Shown: positions 35,888 to 45,692, counted from the stretch's first letter. The stretch: 64,000 nucleotides of DNA from an uncultured Lachnospiraceae bacterium (GCA_944383855.1 CALWRB010000042.1:1-64000), one strand, 5' to 3'. Notes: generated by a model from the sequence alone, not told the origin. Translations and numbers: made by a program.

Positions 35888-36967
35888 TCATGCTTTTGGT
35901 GCCGCATCAGAAGGCGACGACGAGTGGTGCGTGGAAAACCTTGCTTTTAATATGACCGCAAGCATCGGACCGATGATCAGCCCCCAAAATCCCATGGTCT
36001 TAAAGCCAAAATACATGGAAAACAGAGTCAGTAAAGGGTGCAGACCGATTTCTGTCCCTAAAATTTTTGGCTGCATGATCTGACGCAGGACCTGTATTGC
36101 GGCGTAAATCAGCAGATACCCCAATGCCATGCCGTATTGCCCGGACGCAAGAGAAAACAGCGCGAGCGGCCAAAGAAACAGACCGCTGCCAAAAAACGGA
36201 AAGGCGTCCACCACTGCGATGATCAAGCTCAGCAGTATGGTATAGGGCGAACGGATCAAAAACAGACCGATCAGACAGATCACAAAGACATAACACATCA
36301 AAATGACCTGTGTTTTACAATAAGCAATGACGGAACGACGCAGTTCCGTTTTGCCGTTATCTAACGGTCCGCCGATCAGCGGGCGGATATGCGCCTGATA
36401 AAATCGGCTGATATTCGGCTGATCTTTCGTGAAAAAATACGCGGAGATCAGCATGATCAATAATAACAGCAGCACATTCGGCACCGCACGCAGCGCGCCG
36501 GTAGGAGTTGCACTTTTCAAAAGCGAAAGCAGGAAGGAAGAAAACTCTGTACGCAGCTCATGCAGCAGCTTTTCCAACGGGTCCGGCAGTACCTGCTCCA
36601 GTGTGGCAAGCTTATCCGCAAGATCACCGACTAAATCCTGTATTTGCCGGATATACTCCGGCATATGCTCCGCAAGAGAATGTACCTGCCGCACGATCGG
36701 TGTTTTCAACAGATAGCCGATCAGAAAACAAAGTCCGAAAAAAACCAACATCACCAATATCGTGCCGAGGGGGCGGTGGATATGATGCCGTTCCAAAAAC
36801 CGCACCACAGGGCAGAACAGTAAACTCAACAGCCAACCCAGTAAAAACGGCAGCACGATGGGGAACAGAAGCCGAAAGAATAAAATGCAGCAAAGAACAG
36901 TCACGCAGGCAACCGCAACGGTGTGCAGCGTTTGTTTGTGTGTTTGATAATATTGTTTCAGATCCAT
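35888..36967 (-). CDS. ytvI: AI-2E family transporter, YtvI-like sporulation membrane protein
   Basis: A 359-residue membrane protein of the AI-2E transporter (PerM) superfamily. It has paired N-terminal membrane helices, a long amphipathic middle (EYIRQIQDLVGDLADKLATLEQVL), and C-terminal helices with the conserved FPFFGSGLFLWPLAL and QPKILGTEIGLHPLL stretches. In spore formers this size class includes YtvI, named for a sporulation link; transport of autoinducer-2 should not be assumed. A GAGAGGGG site precedes the ATG. The neighbours give no further clue. Confidence 0.85.
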   Translation of the reverse strand: MDLKQYYQTHKQTLHTVAVACVTVLCCILFFRLLFPIVLPFLLGWLLSLLFCPVVRFLERHHIHRPLGTILVMLVFFGLCFLIGYLLKTPIVRQVHSLAEHMPEYIRQIQDLVGDLADKLATLEQVLPDPLEKLLHELRTEFSSFLLSLLKSATPTGALRAVPNVLLLLLIMLISAYFFTKDQPNISRFYQAHIRPLIGGPLDNGKTELRRSVIAYCKTQVILMCYVFVICLIGLFLIRSPYTILLSLIIAVVDAFPFFGSGLFLWPLALFSLASGQYGMALGYLLIYAAIQVLRQIMQPKILGTEIGLHPLLTLFSMYFGFKTMGFWGLIIGPMLAVILKARFSTHHSSSPSDAAPKA

Positions 36968-37278
36968 AAGTACCCCTCTCTTTCGTAAGGCTGCATTTAC
37001 TTCGATTATATCCTATTTGCGGTGGAAAAAAAGGGGTTTTTTCTTAGTTTTTTTGCTTTTAGGAAAATATTAAGAAAGTTTCTGATGAGTTTTTTGATGA
37101 CGTGTAAAGCTTGCTGTGACAACAGAAGAAGGCGCTTGGCGGCTGTTTGGACAGGGAAAGGCGAGGGTTTTTGTGTAATATTTCTGTTGTACTGCCTGAT
37201 AAAATACGATACAATGAAAAAAAGATTGTATACAGTATATCCGAAAACGGAGCAACACGTTACGATAAGGTGATACGG
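36968..37278 (+). promoter_or_regulatory. ytvI-ispE intergenic region with ispE promoter
   Basis: TTGTAC at 37187-37192 and TACAAT at 37210-37215, 17 nt apart, form a promoter for ispE. The rest of the stretch is AT-rich and I see no gene or known RNA motif in it. Confidence 0.65.
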
Positions 37279-38214
37279 ATGAAAGAGATCAGACTGCGTG
37301 CGAGAGCGAAAATCAATTTAACACTGGATGTGACAGGCAAACGGGAAGATGGGTACCATACACTGGAAATGCTGATGCAAAGTGTGACACTGTACGACGG
37401 TGTGTTGCTGCGCAGGAAAAAAGAAGGCGGCATTATCGTATCCTCTAACCGCAAATGGCTGCCGACGGATAGGAGAAATCTGGCGTGGCGCGCTGCCGAG
37501 CTGATGCTTGCGGAAGGGAATATCCAAGAGGGTGTCGAGATCGTATTGGATAAACGGATTCCCGTTGCGGCAGGCTTAGCAGGTGGTAGTGCGGACGCAG
37601 CGGCGGTTTTGGTCGGTATGGATCGGCTTTTTGGACTGCATTTTGGCAGGGAAAAGCTGGAGGAGATCGGATTGCGGCTGGGGACGGATATTCCGTACTG
37701 CATTCGCAGAGGAACGGTGCTTGCAACGGGTGTGGGAGAAGTGTTGGAAGATATTTCTCCGCAGTGCCCGCGCTGCTTTGTGGTATTGGCAAAGCCGAAT
37801 GTGAGCGTTTCCACCAAAACGGTGTACCAGAATCTGGATTTGCAGAAGTTGCCGTATCATCCCGATACGGAAGCGATGCTTTCTGCCATTGCGACACAAG
37901 ATGTGGAACAAATCGGAAAGCTGTTATGTAATGTACTGGAAACGGTCACGATACCGATGCACCCGGTGATCGCGCAGGTGAAGGAGCGGTTTTTGGAGAT
38001 GGGAGCCGCGGGGACGCTGATGAGCGGCAGCGGACCGACGGTATTTGCATTATTTACGAAAGAAGAAGCGGCAAAGAGCGCCGCAAAGAAGATACAAAAG
38101 GAATTTGGATTCAGAGATGTTGTACTTACGGGAATATTTCATGTCGCACAAGAAAAGGAGCGATCAGTATGGAAGAAAAATTCAAGATCACTACCAATGA
38201 GTACCTTCCTTTAA
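37279..38214 (+). CDS. ispE: 4-diphosphocytidyl-2-C-methyl-D-erythritol kinase
   Basis: GHMP kinase of the MEP isoprenoid pathway, phosphorylating CDP-methylerythritol. The 311-residue protein begins with RARAKINLTLDVTGKREDGYH. The ATP loop is PVAAGLAGGSADAAA (about residues 94-108), and MSGSGPTVFALF lies near the C-terminus. I chose ATG 37279 because AAGGTGAT precedes it and conservation begins there. The C-terminal about 22 residues go beyond the usual end, and the coding region overlaps the start of the next gene by 46 nt. Confidence 0.94.
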   Translation: MKEIRLRARAKINLTLDVTGKREDGYHTLEMLMQSVTLYDGVLLRRKKEGGIIVSSNRKWLPTDRRNLAWRAAELMLAEGNIQEGVEIVLDKRIPVAAGLAGGSADAAAVLVGMDRLFGLHFGREKLEEIGLRLGTDIPYCIRRGTVLATGVGEVLEDISPQCPRCFVVLAKPNVSVSTKTVYQNLDLQKLPYHPDTEAMLSAIATQDVEQIGKLLCNVLETVTIPMHPVIAQVKERFLEMGAAGTLMSGSGPTVFALFTKEEAAKSAAKKIQKEFGFRDVVLTGIFHVAQEKERSVWKKNSRSLPMSTFL

Positions 38215-38846
38215 GAGATGTGGTGTTTCAGACCTTGCGTAACGCGATCCTGACGGGAAAGCTGGTGCCGGGGGAGAGGTTGATGGAAAACCAGTTGGCG
38301 GAAAAACTGGGCGTCAGCCGTACGCCGGTTCGGGAAGCGCTGCGAATGCTGGAACTGGAAAATCTGGTGGAGCTGGTGCCGAGAAAAGGCGCGCAGGTTT
38401 TGGATATGAGCGAGAAAGATATTGTGGATATCCTGGAGATCAGAAGTGTGTTGGAAGGGTTGGCGACGGCGCTTGCGTGTAAGAAAATGACGAGCAAAGA
38501 ATTAGCCGAGCTGAAAGAAACAGAGGGTATCTTTGAGGAAAAACTCAAGAGCGGGGAGCTGGAAGCGGCAGTGGACGCGGACGAAAAGTTCCATGACATC
38601 ATTTTTTTGTCAACGGAAAATGAACGGCTCAGACAGATCTTCAATAATCTGCGGATACAGCTGTACCGCTACCGTTTGGCGCACGCCAAAATAGAGCCGT
38701 CTATGGGTATTTTGACCAGCCATCACAAAGGCATTATCCGTGCGATCGAAAACAGAGATCAGGAGGAAGGCGAAAGAGTGGCACAGGCGCACATCAAGTA
38801 CCATACGGAATTTATTTTGCATTCGCTCAAGCAAAAGCAGAACTGA
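38169..38846 (+). CDS. GntR-family transcriptional regulator with FCD ligand domain
   Basis: A 225-residue FadR-subfamily regulator. The N-terminal winged helix contains VVFQTLRNAILTGKLVPGERL and QLAEKLGVSRTPVREALRMLE. The C-terminal all-helical FCD domain has metal-type ligands in DEKFHDIIF, LTSHHKGII and ERVAQAHIKYH. Members sense small organic acids or sugars. The start lies inside ispE (46-nt overlap) after AAAAGGAG, so the two genes are probably translated together. ispE followed by such a regulator is a recurring clostridial arrangement, but the regulated genes are unknown. Confidence 0.92.
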   Translation: MEEKFKITTNEYLPLRDVVFQTLRNAILTGKLVPGERLMENQLAEKLGVSRTPVREALRMLELENLVELVPRKGAQVLDMSEKDIVDILEIRSVLEGLATALACKKMTSKELAELKETEGIFEEKLKSGELEAAVDADEKFHDIIFLSTENERLRQIFNNLRIQLYRYRLAHAKIEPSMGILTSHHKGIIRAIENRDQEEGERVAQAHIKYHTEFILHSLKQKQN

Positions 38847-38891
38847 GAAGAAAAAGACTGCGGTTGAAAAGAATCTATCGATAAAGAGAAA

Positions 38892-38941
38892 AAAACAGAG
38901 GTTTTACTGCTGTAACATGGCGGTTTGCCTCTGTTTTTTTG
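38892..38941 (+). terminator. Intrinsic terminator after the GntR gene
   Basis: AAACAGAGG pairs with CCTCTGTTT, with a second hairpin possible inside; T7 follows. Confidence 0.85.
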
Positions 38942-39084
38942 CGGGAAATCCGGTGTTGCTGCCGTAAAAGATTCTGTTTGCAGGCGGTGTTTTATAAGCG
39001 CTGTCCGGTGTGTGAAAAACCGCCGTTTTTTTGAAAAAAAGAGGGAAAAGAAAAGCAAGCGCGTTTGACACTTTACGGACAAGA

Positions 39085-39117
39085 ACAAAAAAAGAGGTAC
39101 GTAAAAAACGTACCCCT
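39085..39117 (-). terminator. Intrinsic terminator for the symporter/deacylase operon
   Basis: On the minus strand GGGGTACGT pairs with ACGTACCTC around a T6 loop and is followed by T7. Confidence 0.85.
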
Positions 39118-39138
39118 TTATGGTGAAAACTATTTTTT

Positions 39139-40599
39139 TTATTTTGCTTCCTCGGGAGAGTGGTAAGACTGATTCTTGATGAAGCAGTCCACCACGCGCA
39201 GCTGTTCCGGAGAGGATTTGTGCGGGAATGCCATACCGATGAACAGACCCACAAAGCCCAGAATGATGCCGGGGAAGATGGAGTGATAGATGGAAAGAGA
39301 TTCGGGCAGAGCACCGATTGCTTTCAAAACTTCCCATACGATCGCGCCGCCGCCGCCCAGAACCAAGCTGAGGATACCGGAAGCGGGTGTTGTTTTCTTG
39401 GAGAGCAGACCGCCGTACAGAGGCACTGCCAAGCAACCCAAGATGGTGTATGTAATCAGGATCCAAGCCAGAACACCGTCTGCATACTGTACTACCAGGA
39501 ATGCCAACAAGTCGATGACCAAAATGAAGATACGGGAAACACGAAGTTCCTGTTTGTCTTCCATCTTTTTGAAAGAGCCAAGGAAGTCACGGACAAATGT
39601 CATGCTGACAGAAAGCAGCAGAGAGTTGGCTGTGGTCAATACAGCTGCCAAAATCGCAGCTGCGTAGAATGCGCCCAAGATAGAAGGCATTGTGCTCAAA
39701 ACGCTGGTGATAACATCGTTGCCTGTTACTTCGGGAGGTGTGGTGAAGTAAGCAGACAGACCGATGATACCGATACCGCCGATCATAAAGATACCGCAGA
39801 GAATACCGTTTGCGGTAGCTGCTTTTTTCGCATCATGCGGGTTACGGCATGCGTTGATACGCTGTACGAACAGGGACTGCATAACCATACCCATCAATGC
39901 GCCGGAAAGGATGTTACCCAGCATGGTTTTCCAAGAAAGGTTTTCCGCAAACGGATTGAGCAGATTTGCGGGCAGCTGGCTGAAGCCGCCGGCATCTTGG
40001 ATCCTGCCGAAGGAAATGATGGCAACGACCGTAACGGTAATGAAAATAACAATACCTTGAATGGTATCGGTAAAGGCAACGCCTCTTAAGCCGCCCATGG
40101 TAGCGGTGACGTAGAAGATGACAACCGCGATCACCATTGCCAGTTTATAGTCGATACCAAGGTAACCGGTAGCCATCGTACCGAAGGAAGCCATCATGCT
40201 GGCAACAACGGCCATTTCACCCAGACAGTTCAACAGTGCCGCAATGATACGTGCGGTTTTACCGTAACGCAGGTAGAACAGATCGGCTGTGGTGTATTGG
40301 TTCAGGTTTTTCAGACGGCTGGCGATCAATAAACCGATTAAAATAGAGCCAATGCAGAATGCAGCAAGCGGTACCAATCCCCACTGCAAACCGAGCTGCT
40401 TATAGCTGCCGACATAGCCGATCATAGTCGCGCCGCCGACTGTGGATGCAAACATGGTGCCGGTTACAATATACCACGGGATCTGACCACCGCCCAGTGC
40501 GAAGTCATAGTAGGTACGCACTTTTTTACCCGTTTGTACGATGACCGCGGTAATTACGATCAAATAAACGATAACAATACCCAAAATGGTGTAATTCAT
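39139..40599 (-). CDS. Sodium:solute symporter (SSS family)
   Basis: A 486-residue membrane protein with about 13 membrane helices. SSS hallmarks include YYDFALGGGQIPWYIVTGTMFASTVGGATMIGYVG near the N-terminus and the sodium-site region AAILAAVLTTANSLLLSVSMTFVRDF. The substrate is unknown. Because it is encoded 38 nt downstream of an N-acyl-D-amino-acid deacylase in one operon, N-acylated amino acids, D-amino acids or small peptides are reasonable guesses. A strong AAGGAGGG site precedes the ATG. The terminator at 39085 closes the operon. Confidence 0.9.
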   Translation of the reverse strand: MNYTILGIVIVYLIVITAVIVQTGKKVRTYYDFALGGGQIPWYIVTGTMFASTVGGATMIGYVGSYKQLGLQWGLVPLAAFCIGSILIGLLIASRLKNLNQYTTADLFYLRYGKTARIIAALLNCLGEMAVVASMMASFGTMATGYLGIDYKLAMVIAVVIFYVTATMGGLRGVAFTDTIQGIVIFITVTVVAIISFGRIQDAGGFSQLPANLLNPFAENLSWKTMLGNILSGALMGMVMQSLFVQRINACRNPHDAKKAATANGILCGIFMIGGIGIIGLSAYFTTPPEVTGNDVITSVLSTMPSILGAFYAAAILAAVLTTANSLLLSVSMTFVRDFLGSFKKMEDKQELRVSRIFILVIDLLAFLVVQYADGVLAWILITYTILGCLAVPLYGGLLSKKTTPASGILSLVLGGGGAIVWEVLKAIGALPESLSIYHSIFPGIILGFVGLFIGMAFPHKSSPEQLRVVDCFIKNQSYHSPEEAK

Positions 40600-40637
40600 A
40601 ATACCCTCCTTATTACTTCATTCGCCAAAGGCGATAT

Positions 40638-42209
40638 TTATTTTACAATTTCCCCATGCTTTACTTTCTCCTGACCCAAAACGAATACATGCTCGATCCC
40701 CTTCGGTTTTGCGTTTTGGTTGGTGAAAGAAGCGTCTGTACCGATGCGTTCTCTGTCAAAGATGACCATATCCGCATCGCAGCCTTCCGCAATGCGTCCC
40801 TTTTCCTTCAGTCCGATAAAGTCGGCAGGCAGGCTGGTGCATTTGCGGATCGCTTCTTCCCAGCTGACCAGTTTGCGCTCTCTGACATAATCTTCAAACA
40901 TATGCACATAGTTGCCGACGGCTCTGGGGTGTGTCAGTGTGCCTGCGCCTGCGCCGATACCGTCGGAACCCATACAGGTATACGGGAAAGAGAAGATCGC
41001 GTCTACGACATCTTGCTGACACATGCAGACTGCCATCAGCACATTGCCCGCGTTGTCTAACTGCAGCTGACAAACTGTCTCGGCAGGGGAAAGACCGTAA
41101 TCTTTCGCGATCTCTGTCAGGGTCTTGCCGTTGTGTTCTGTGGTGTTCTGACAGCTGATGATCAGGATATTGTCAGAACCCAGATCCAACAGGAAGTTTT
41201 CGTAGGTGGCATCTTCTTCCATACCTTTTACGATTTTTGCTCTTTGCGCAGGGTCGGAAAGCTGACGCAACAGCCCCTCTGTTCCTTCGGACTGGCAAAA
41301 CGGCGGCAAAAGCGCTGCCAGTGTTGTGCTGCCTTTATTGGACTGATACTGGTCGCAGATGACATTCAGACCTTCTTGTCTTGCTTCCTCGATCAGTTTT
41401 AAGGTCTGTTTATATAAATCATGGTTTTTGGAACCGGATACTTTGTGATGGCTGATCAGCAGTTTACAGCCTGCCTGCTTTGCTACGAAAATGGATTCCT
41501 TCACGCTTTCCACTACATTGAAACTTTCGTTTCTCATATGTGTGGCATAGATGCCGTTGTAAGCAGCGACTACTTTGCATAATTCTACCATTTCGTCTGT
41601 CTGGCTGAATACGCCGGGAGCATAGATCAGACCGCTGGAAAGTCCCAGTGCGCCTGATTCCATTGCCTCTTTTAACAATGCTTTCATTTTTTCCAGTTCT
41701 TCAGCGGAAGGCGCTCTGTTTTCCATACCCATCACGGCGATACGCAGTGTACCGTGACCGACAAATGCGCCGGTATGGATCGCGGGGTTACGTTTTTTGA
41801 CGGAAGCAAGATAGTCACCGAAAGTGTGCCAAGTCTTCCATTCCTCGTCATAGCCTTTAAAAGGAATTACAGGCTCGCTGTAGCGTTTCATTATCGTAAA
41901 GGTTTCATCGGAAACCGGTGCCGCACTGATGCCGCAGTTGCCGCATACGTCAAATGTGACACCCTGCAGAAGCTGTGTGGAGATGTAAGGGTCGGCAATC
42001 CGCTGCAGATCACCATGTGTATGGGTGTCGAAAAAACCGGGACATAGAATCTGTCCGTCCTTGCCGGTCACAGTATAAGCCGCGTCGTCGGAAATGTCGC
42101 CGGCGCTGACTTTGACGATTTTTCCGTCTTTGACTGCTACACTGCCGCGAAATAGGGCTTTTCCGCTGCCGTCTGCGATATCGATGTTGCGAATCAATAA
42201 ATCATACAA
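40638..42209 (-). CDS. N-acyl-D-amino-acid deacylase (D-aminoacylase family amidohydrolase)
   Basis: A 523-residue zinc amidohydrolase that should remove acyl groups from N-acyl-D-amino acids. Metal ligands are visible: GFFDTHTHGD (His-x-His), the family-specific Cys in VTFDVCGNCG, His in YATHMRNE, His in LLISHHKVSG, and the catalytic Asp in CMGSDGIGAG. The start is TTG 42209, 8 nt after AAAGGAGG, and fits the conserved YDLLIRN beginning. It is followed by a sodium symporter that may import its substrate. The exact substrate (D-Asp, D-Glu, hydrophobic D-residues or other acyl compounds) cannot be assigned. Confidence 0.9.
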   Translation of the reverse strand: MYDLLIRNIDIADGSGKALFRGSVAVKDGKIVKVSAGDISDDAAYTVTGKDGQILCPGFFDTHTHGDLQRIADPYISTQLLQGVTFDVCGNCGISAAPVSDETFTIMKRYSEPVIPFKGYDEEWKTWHTFGDYLASVKKRNPAIHTGAFVGHGTLRIAVMGMENRAPSAEELEKMKALLKEAMESGALGLSSGLIYAPGVFSQTDEMVELCKVVAAYNGIYATHMRNESFNVVESVKESIFVAKQAGCKLLISHHKVSGSKNHDLYKQTLKLIEEARQEGLNVICDQYQSNKGSTTLAALLPPFCQSEGTEGLLRQLSDPAQRAKIVKGMEEDATYENFLLDLGSDNILIISCQNTTEHNGKTLTEIAKDYGLSPAETVCQLQLDNAGNVLMAVCMCQQDVVDAIFSFPYTCMGSDGIGAGAGTLTHPRAVGNYVHMFEDYVRERKLVSWEEAIRKCTSLPADFIGLKEKGRIAEGCDADMVIFDRERIGTDASFTNQNAKPKGIEHVFVLGQEKVKHGEIVK

Positions 42210-42289
42210 AACGATTGCCTCCTTTCAGCAATAAAAAGAAATAGTAAATAAATTTAAAAAATTAAAAAATGTTAAAATAATATAAGGAT

Positions 42290-42318
42290 ATTATCTTCCG
42301 AAAGAAACAGAAACGCAA
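42290..42318 (-). promoter_or_regulatory. Predicted promoter of the deacylase-symporter operon
   Basis: On the minus strand TTGCGT and GATAAT are 17 nt apart, 81 nt before the deacylase start. The surrounding 42210-42583 region is very AT-rich and holds no gene that I can support. Confidence 0.55.
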
Positions 42319-42583
42319 GAAAAAACTGTAAATGAAAAAAGTTTCATCGTTTTGAATAAAACGAGAGGAAACCAGAGTGTATTTTATATTTTTATATGAT
42401 AAATCGATAAAGCGTTTTTTGTTTGAAAAATATAATATTGACGCTTAAAACAAAGGTTATTTGTCTAATCGGGATAGAAATTGGCATCATGCACGAAATC
42501 GACATAGTAATGTCAGACAAAGTCGAAAGTAAGAAGAAAAAACGCGTTTTATGCAGAAATAAACAGGATATTGGAGCTTTGAC

Positions 42584-42612
42584 TTGCAATCTTTGGCACA
42601 ATCCAATAAAAT
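42584..42612 (+). promoter_or_regulatory. Predicted promoter of the LysM-G5 gene
   Basis: TTGCAA and TAAAAT are separated by 17 nt, about 83 nt before the TTG start at 42695. An alternative TTGACT lies 5 nt upstream. Confidence 0.65.
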
Positions 42613-42694
42613 ATGATTATAAAAGGGTTTAAAACAGAAATTTTCGCACAGGACAGGGTGCGCGGTACATAAGCGAAGGAAAGGGGATTTTGCA

Positions 42695-43798
42695 TTGACC
42701 AAACACAAAGATACTTTCCCGCAAAGACAGGAGCGGATACCTTACGGCGGGCAGACGCCTCGCAGCAGAAAAAGAAGTGAGGCGCAGAAGAAAGGACGGG
42801 AAGCCAGAGAGGAAAAACGGGAACAAAAGCGGATCAAAACGATGAAATGGATGCGCGGCAGAAAAATATGCTTCATCGCATTGGCGATTTTAGTGGTATT
42901 GATCCTGTTTTTCTTATTACATAAAAACGGCACGGCGGTTTACGTCGGCGGGGAGCAGATGGGTATTTTAAAGACACGTTCCGTTACGGCGGAGGAGATC
43001 ACGGAAACCATCGAATCACAGTTAAAAGGCATACTGGGTACGGAAGTGCAGTTAAAAGAGGAGATCACGACAGAAGCGGTGCGTATCAACGGCAGCAATG
43101 AAAAAGATGTCTGCACGGAGGAATATCTGTACCCGAAGATTCGAAACAGTGTAAGCTATCTGGTGGATGCAGCAGTGATCATGGTAGATGCGGAAGCTGC
43201 GGTTGTACTGCCGACGCAGGAACAGGCGCAGAGCGTGTTGGATCAGATGCAGGCGATGTATCTGCCGGATAATGCAGAAGAACTGAATATTGAAGCATCG
43301 TTTGTGGAACAGGTGGCGATCGAAAAGCAATTTGTGGACTCCTCGCAGATTCAGACAGAGGAGGAAGCGATCGAAGCGTTAAACGCAAGCACAGATGTGA
43401 CCAAAACCTATACTGTGCAAAGCGGGGACAGTTTGTACCTGATTGCACAGAATGCGAAGATGTCATTGGAAGATTTGTTGGAGCTTAATGGCTTGCAGGC
43501 TACTTCCACGATTCGTGTCGGAGATGTGCTGAAGATTACGGCACAAAAGCCGATGCTTTCGGTCAAAACGGTGGAAACCGTGGTACTTACGACCATTCAG
43601 GAAAAAACATACGAGTATCAGTATGACGATACCAAACCCAGCACTTATCAAAAAGTACTGCAACAGGGCAGAGATGGTCAGAAGGAAAGCACCATGCAGA
43701 TCATTCGCATCAACGGAAGCGAGGAGGAGAAAAAAGAGATCTCCTATGTGACAACGGTGGAGCCTGTGACAGAGATCATTTTGAAAGGAACGGCGTAA
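42695..43798 (+). CDS. Membrane-anchored LysM and G5 domain protein
   Basis: A 367-residue envelope protein. A strongly basic cytoplasmic tail (residues 1-55) precedes one membrane helix ([19 protein letters not shown], about 58-76). An extracytoplasmic region of about 150 residues follows. A LysM domain ([28 protein letters not shown]) lies near 237-280, and a G5 domain occupies the last 85 residues, ending [14 protein letters not shown]. In clostridial relatives this order is usually followed by an M23 peptidase; here the protein stops right after G5. Start is TTG 42695 behind AAGGGGA. The role is probably peptidoglycan binding, without visible catalysis. Confidence 0.87.
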   Translation: MTKHKDTFPQRQERIPYGGQTPRSRKRSEAQKKGREAREEKREQKRIKTMKWMRGRKICFIALAILVVLILFFLLHKNGTAVYVGGEQMGILKTRSVTAEEITETIESQLKGILGTEVQLKEEITTEAVRINGSNEKDVCTEEYLYPKIRNSVSYLVDAAVIMVDAEAAVVLPTQEQAQSVLDQMQAMYLPDNAEELNIEASFVEQVAIEKQFVDSSQIQTEEEAIEALNASTDVTKTYTVQSGDSLYLIAQNAKMSLEDLLELNGLQATSTIRVGDVLKITAQKPMLSVKTVETVVLTTIQEKTYEYQYDDTKPSTYQKVLQQGRDGQKESTMQIIRINGSEEEKKEISYVTTVEPVTEIILKGTA

Positions 43799-43947
43799 AA
43801 GAGCGGATCGTGACGAAAGGATCACGGCTCTTGCCATGGAAAAGTGTCCTGAAAAGGTGTAAACTGGAAAGAAGGAAGCTAACGGCAGCGCCGTTTTGCG
43901 GATATAGTTACAAAAGCATACAGAACACCGAAAGGGAGGCGTTTGAG

Positions 43948-45276
43948 ATGGGCATTTCATTTCAGATACAGCAGGGTTTTTTAACACAGGACGAAATCAA
44001 CGCGCTGGCGCCGCGTGTGGCAGCCTGCCATAAAGCGCTGCATGAAAAAACGGGAAAAGGCAATGACTTTTTGGGTTGGGTCGACCTGCCCGAAAATTAT
44101 GACAAAGAAGAATTTGCCAGAATCCAATCTGCGGCGAAACGAATCTGCGCGGACAGTGAGGTGCTGATCGTCATTGGCATCGGCGGTTCCTATCTGGGGA
44201 CCAAGACGGCATTGGATTTTATTCATACGCCTTTCTATAATGAAAAGAAAAAAGATGCACCGGATATTTATTTTGTCGGCAACAACATCAGTTCCGCATA
44301 TTTGCAGGATATTTTGGATATTTTAGGCGACCGTGATTTTTCCGTGAATGTAATTTCCAAATCCGGCACGACTACGGAGCCTGCTATTGCGTTTCGTATC
44401 TTCCGCCAACTGTTGGAGGAAAAATACGGCGAAGCAGGTGCCGCAAAGCGCATCTATGCCACAACAGACCGCGAAAAAGGCGCGTTAAAGCAGTTATGTG
44501 ACGCCAAAGGGTACGAAACCTTTGTAATTCCCGATGATATCGGCGGAAGGTTTACCGTTTTGACAGCGGTTGGTCTGCTGGCACTGGCAGTCAGCGGTGC
44601 GGATTTGGATGCGCTGATGGCAGGTGCGAAATGGGCGCATGCAGCGTTTGGCAAAGAAGAACTGAGCCAAAATATCTGCTACCAATACGCTGCGGCGAGA
44701 TATTTGTTTTATCAACAGGGCAAAAGCATCGAAATATTGGCAAATTACGAACCGCATATGACCTCTTTCGGCGAGTGGTATAAGCAGCTGTTTGCGGAAA
44801 GCGAAGGAAAAGACGGAAAGGGTGTTTTCCCCGTGACGGCAAACTTTTCCACTGATCTGCATTCGATTGGGCAGTTCATTCAAGAGGGCAGCCGTTACTT
44901 CTTTGAAACGGTCATCTGGTGCAATACGCCAAAGCACAATATTGCAGTGCCGTTTCACGCGGAAGATATTGACGGCTTGAATTTCCTTTCCGGCAAAGAG
45001 ATGCAGTTTGTCAACAGCAAGGCATTTGCCGGCACCATGTTGGCGCATATGGACGGCGGTGTGCCGAATATGGTCATCACGATCGACCGAATGGACGCGT
45101 GGCATTTTGGCGCGTTGGTGTATTTCTTTGAAAAGGCAGTCGGTATCAGCGGGTATTTATTGGATGTCAACCCGTTTGACCAGCCGGGCGTCGAGGCGTA
45201 TAAAAAGAATATGTTCGCTTTGCTGGGAAAACCCGGCTATGAGGCGCGTAAGGCGGAGTTGGAACAAAGATTGTGA
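43948..45276 (+). CDS. pgi: Glucose-6-phosphate isomerase
   Basis: Glycolytic enzyme of 442 residues converting glucose-6-phosphate and fructose-6-phosphate. It is the short bacterial form. Signatures include [33 protein letters not shown] (sugar-phosphate binding), [14 protein letters not shown] with the catalytic region, and [35 protein letters not shown] with the catalytic Lys region just after. ATG 43948 follows AAAGGGAGG by 8 nt; the longer open frame upstream is not conserved. A terminator follows at 45312. Confidence 0.96.
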   Translation: MGISFQIQQGFLTQDEINALAPRVAACHKALHEKTGKGNDFLGWVDLPENYDKEEFARIQSAAKRICADSEVLIVIGIGGSYLGTKTALDFIHTPFYNEKKKDAPDIYFVGNNISSAYLQDILDILGDRDFSVNVISKSGTTTEPAIAFRIFRQLLEEKYGEAGAAKRIYATTDREKGALKQLCDAKGYETFVIPDDIGGRFTVLTAVGLLALAVSGADLDALMAGAKWAHAAFGKEELSQNICYQYAAARYLFYQQGKSIEILANYEPHMTSFGEWYKQLFAESEGKDGKGVFPVTANFSTDLHSIGQFIQEGSRYFFETVIWCNTPKHNIAVPFHAEDIDGLNFLSGKEMQFVNSKAFAGTMLAHMDGGVPNMVITIDRMDAWHFGALVYFFEKAVGISGYLLDVNPFDQPGVEAYKKNMFALLGKPGYEARKAELEQRL

Positions 45277-45311
45277 TTTCTCCCCAAAAAAACAGACTGA
45301 GATCACGAAAG

Positions 45312-45347
45312 CGGCGGCAGAACGAAACGTATGCCGTCGTTTTTTTG
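45312..45347 (+). terminator. Intrinsic terminator after pgi
   Basis: CGGCGGCA pairs with TGCCGTCG (one G-T pair), followed by T7. Confidence 0.85.
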
Positions 45348-45368
45348 CCCGAAAAAAAGGAGTTGTCT

Positions 45369-45528
45369 ATGGCAGAACAGAACGGGACGCCCGCCGCACC
45401 CCTGCGCGTATCATCACAATACAGAGGAGCGGCAGGCCATCGTTTGGGAATTATTCATTGCTCAAAACGGCACGGAAGCATTCCGCGGCAAGCTGATGGT
45501 ATTTGCCGACAGCTTGCAGGACGGTTAA
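45369..45528 (+). pseudogene. Frameshifted remnant of a small unknown gene
   Basis: AAAAGGAG and ATG 45369 open a frame reading MAEQNGTPAAPLRVSS. From about 45408 the protein-like sequence continues in a different frame (YHHNTEERQAIVWELF, then IAQNGTEAFRGKL, MVFADSLQDG) to a stop at 45526. The second frame looks like real coding sequence, while the first frame becomes unnatural after the switch. I read this as one small gene of about 50 codons with a frameshift, or a fragment of a longer gene. The family is not recognised. It opens the accessory patch downstream of pgi. Confidence 0.4.
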
Positions 45529-45692
45529 GCGCCGGGAAAGCGGAAAGTATGCGATAGGAGCCGCCCGGACAGGGAACGGTTCGGCGATGGACTGAAATGA
45601 GGTAGATTTATTCATGTCCGCATGGTACAATTCTCTTAATACAACAGCACGATACAGCAGCAAGGCGAATCGAAACTTGACGGAGGTATTTG

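Noticed and set aside
42423..42632. Open frame of 69 codons upstream of the LysM-G5 gene
   Set aside because: It has no Shine-Dalgarno site, lies in very AT-rich sequence, overlaps the predicted promoter and does not look protein-like.
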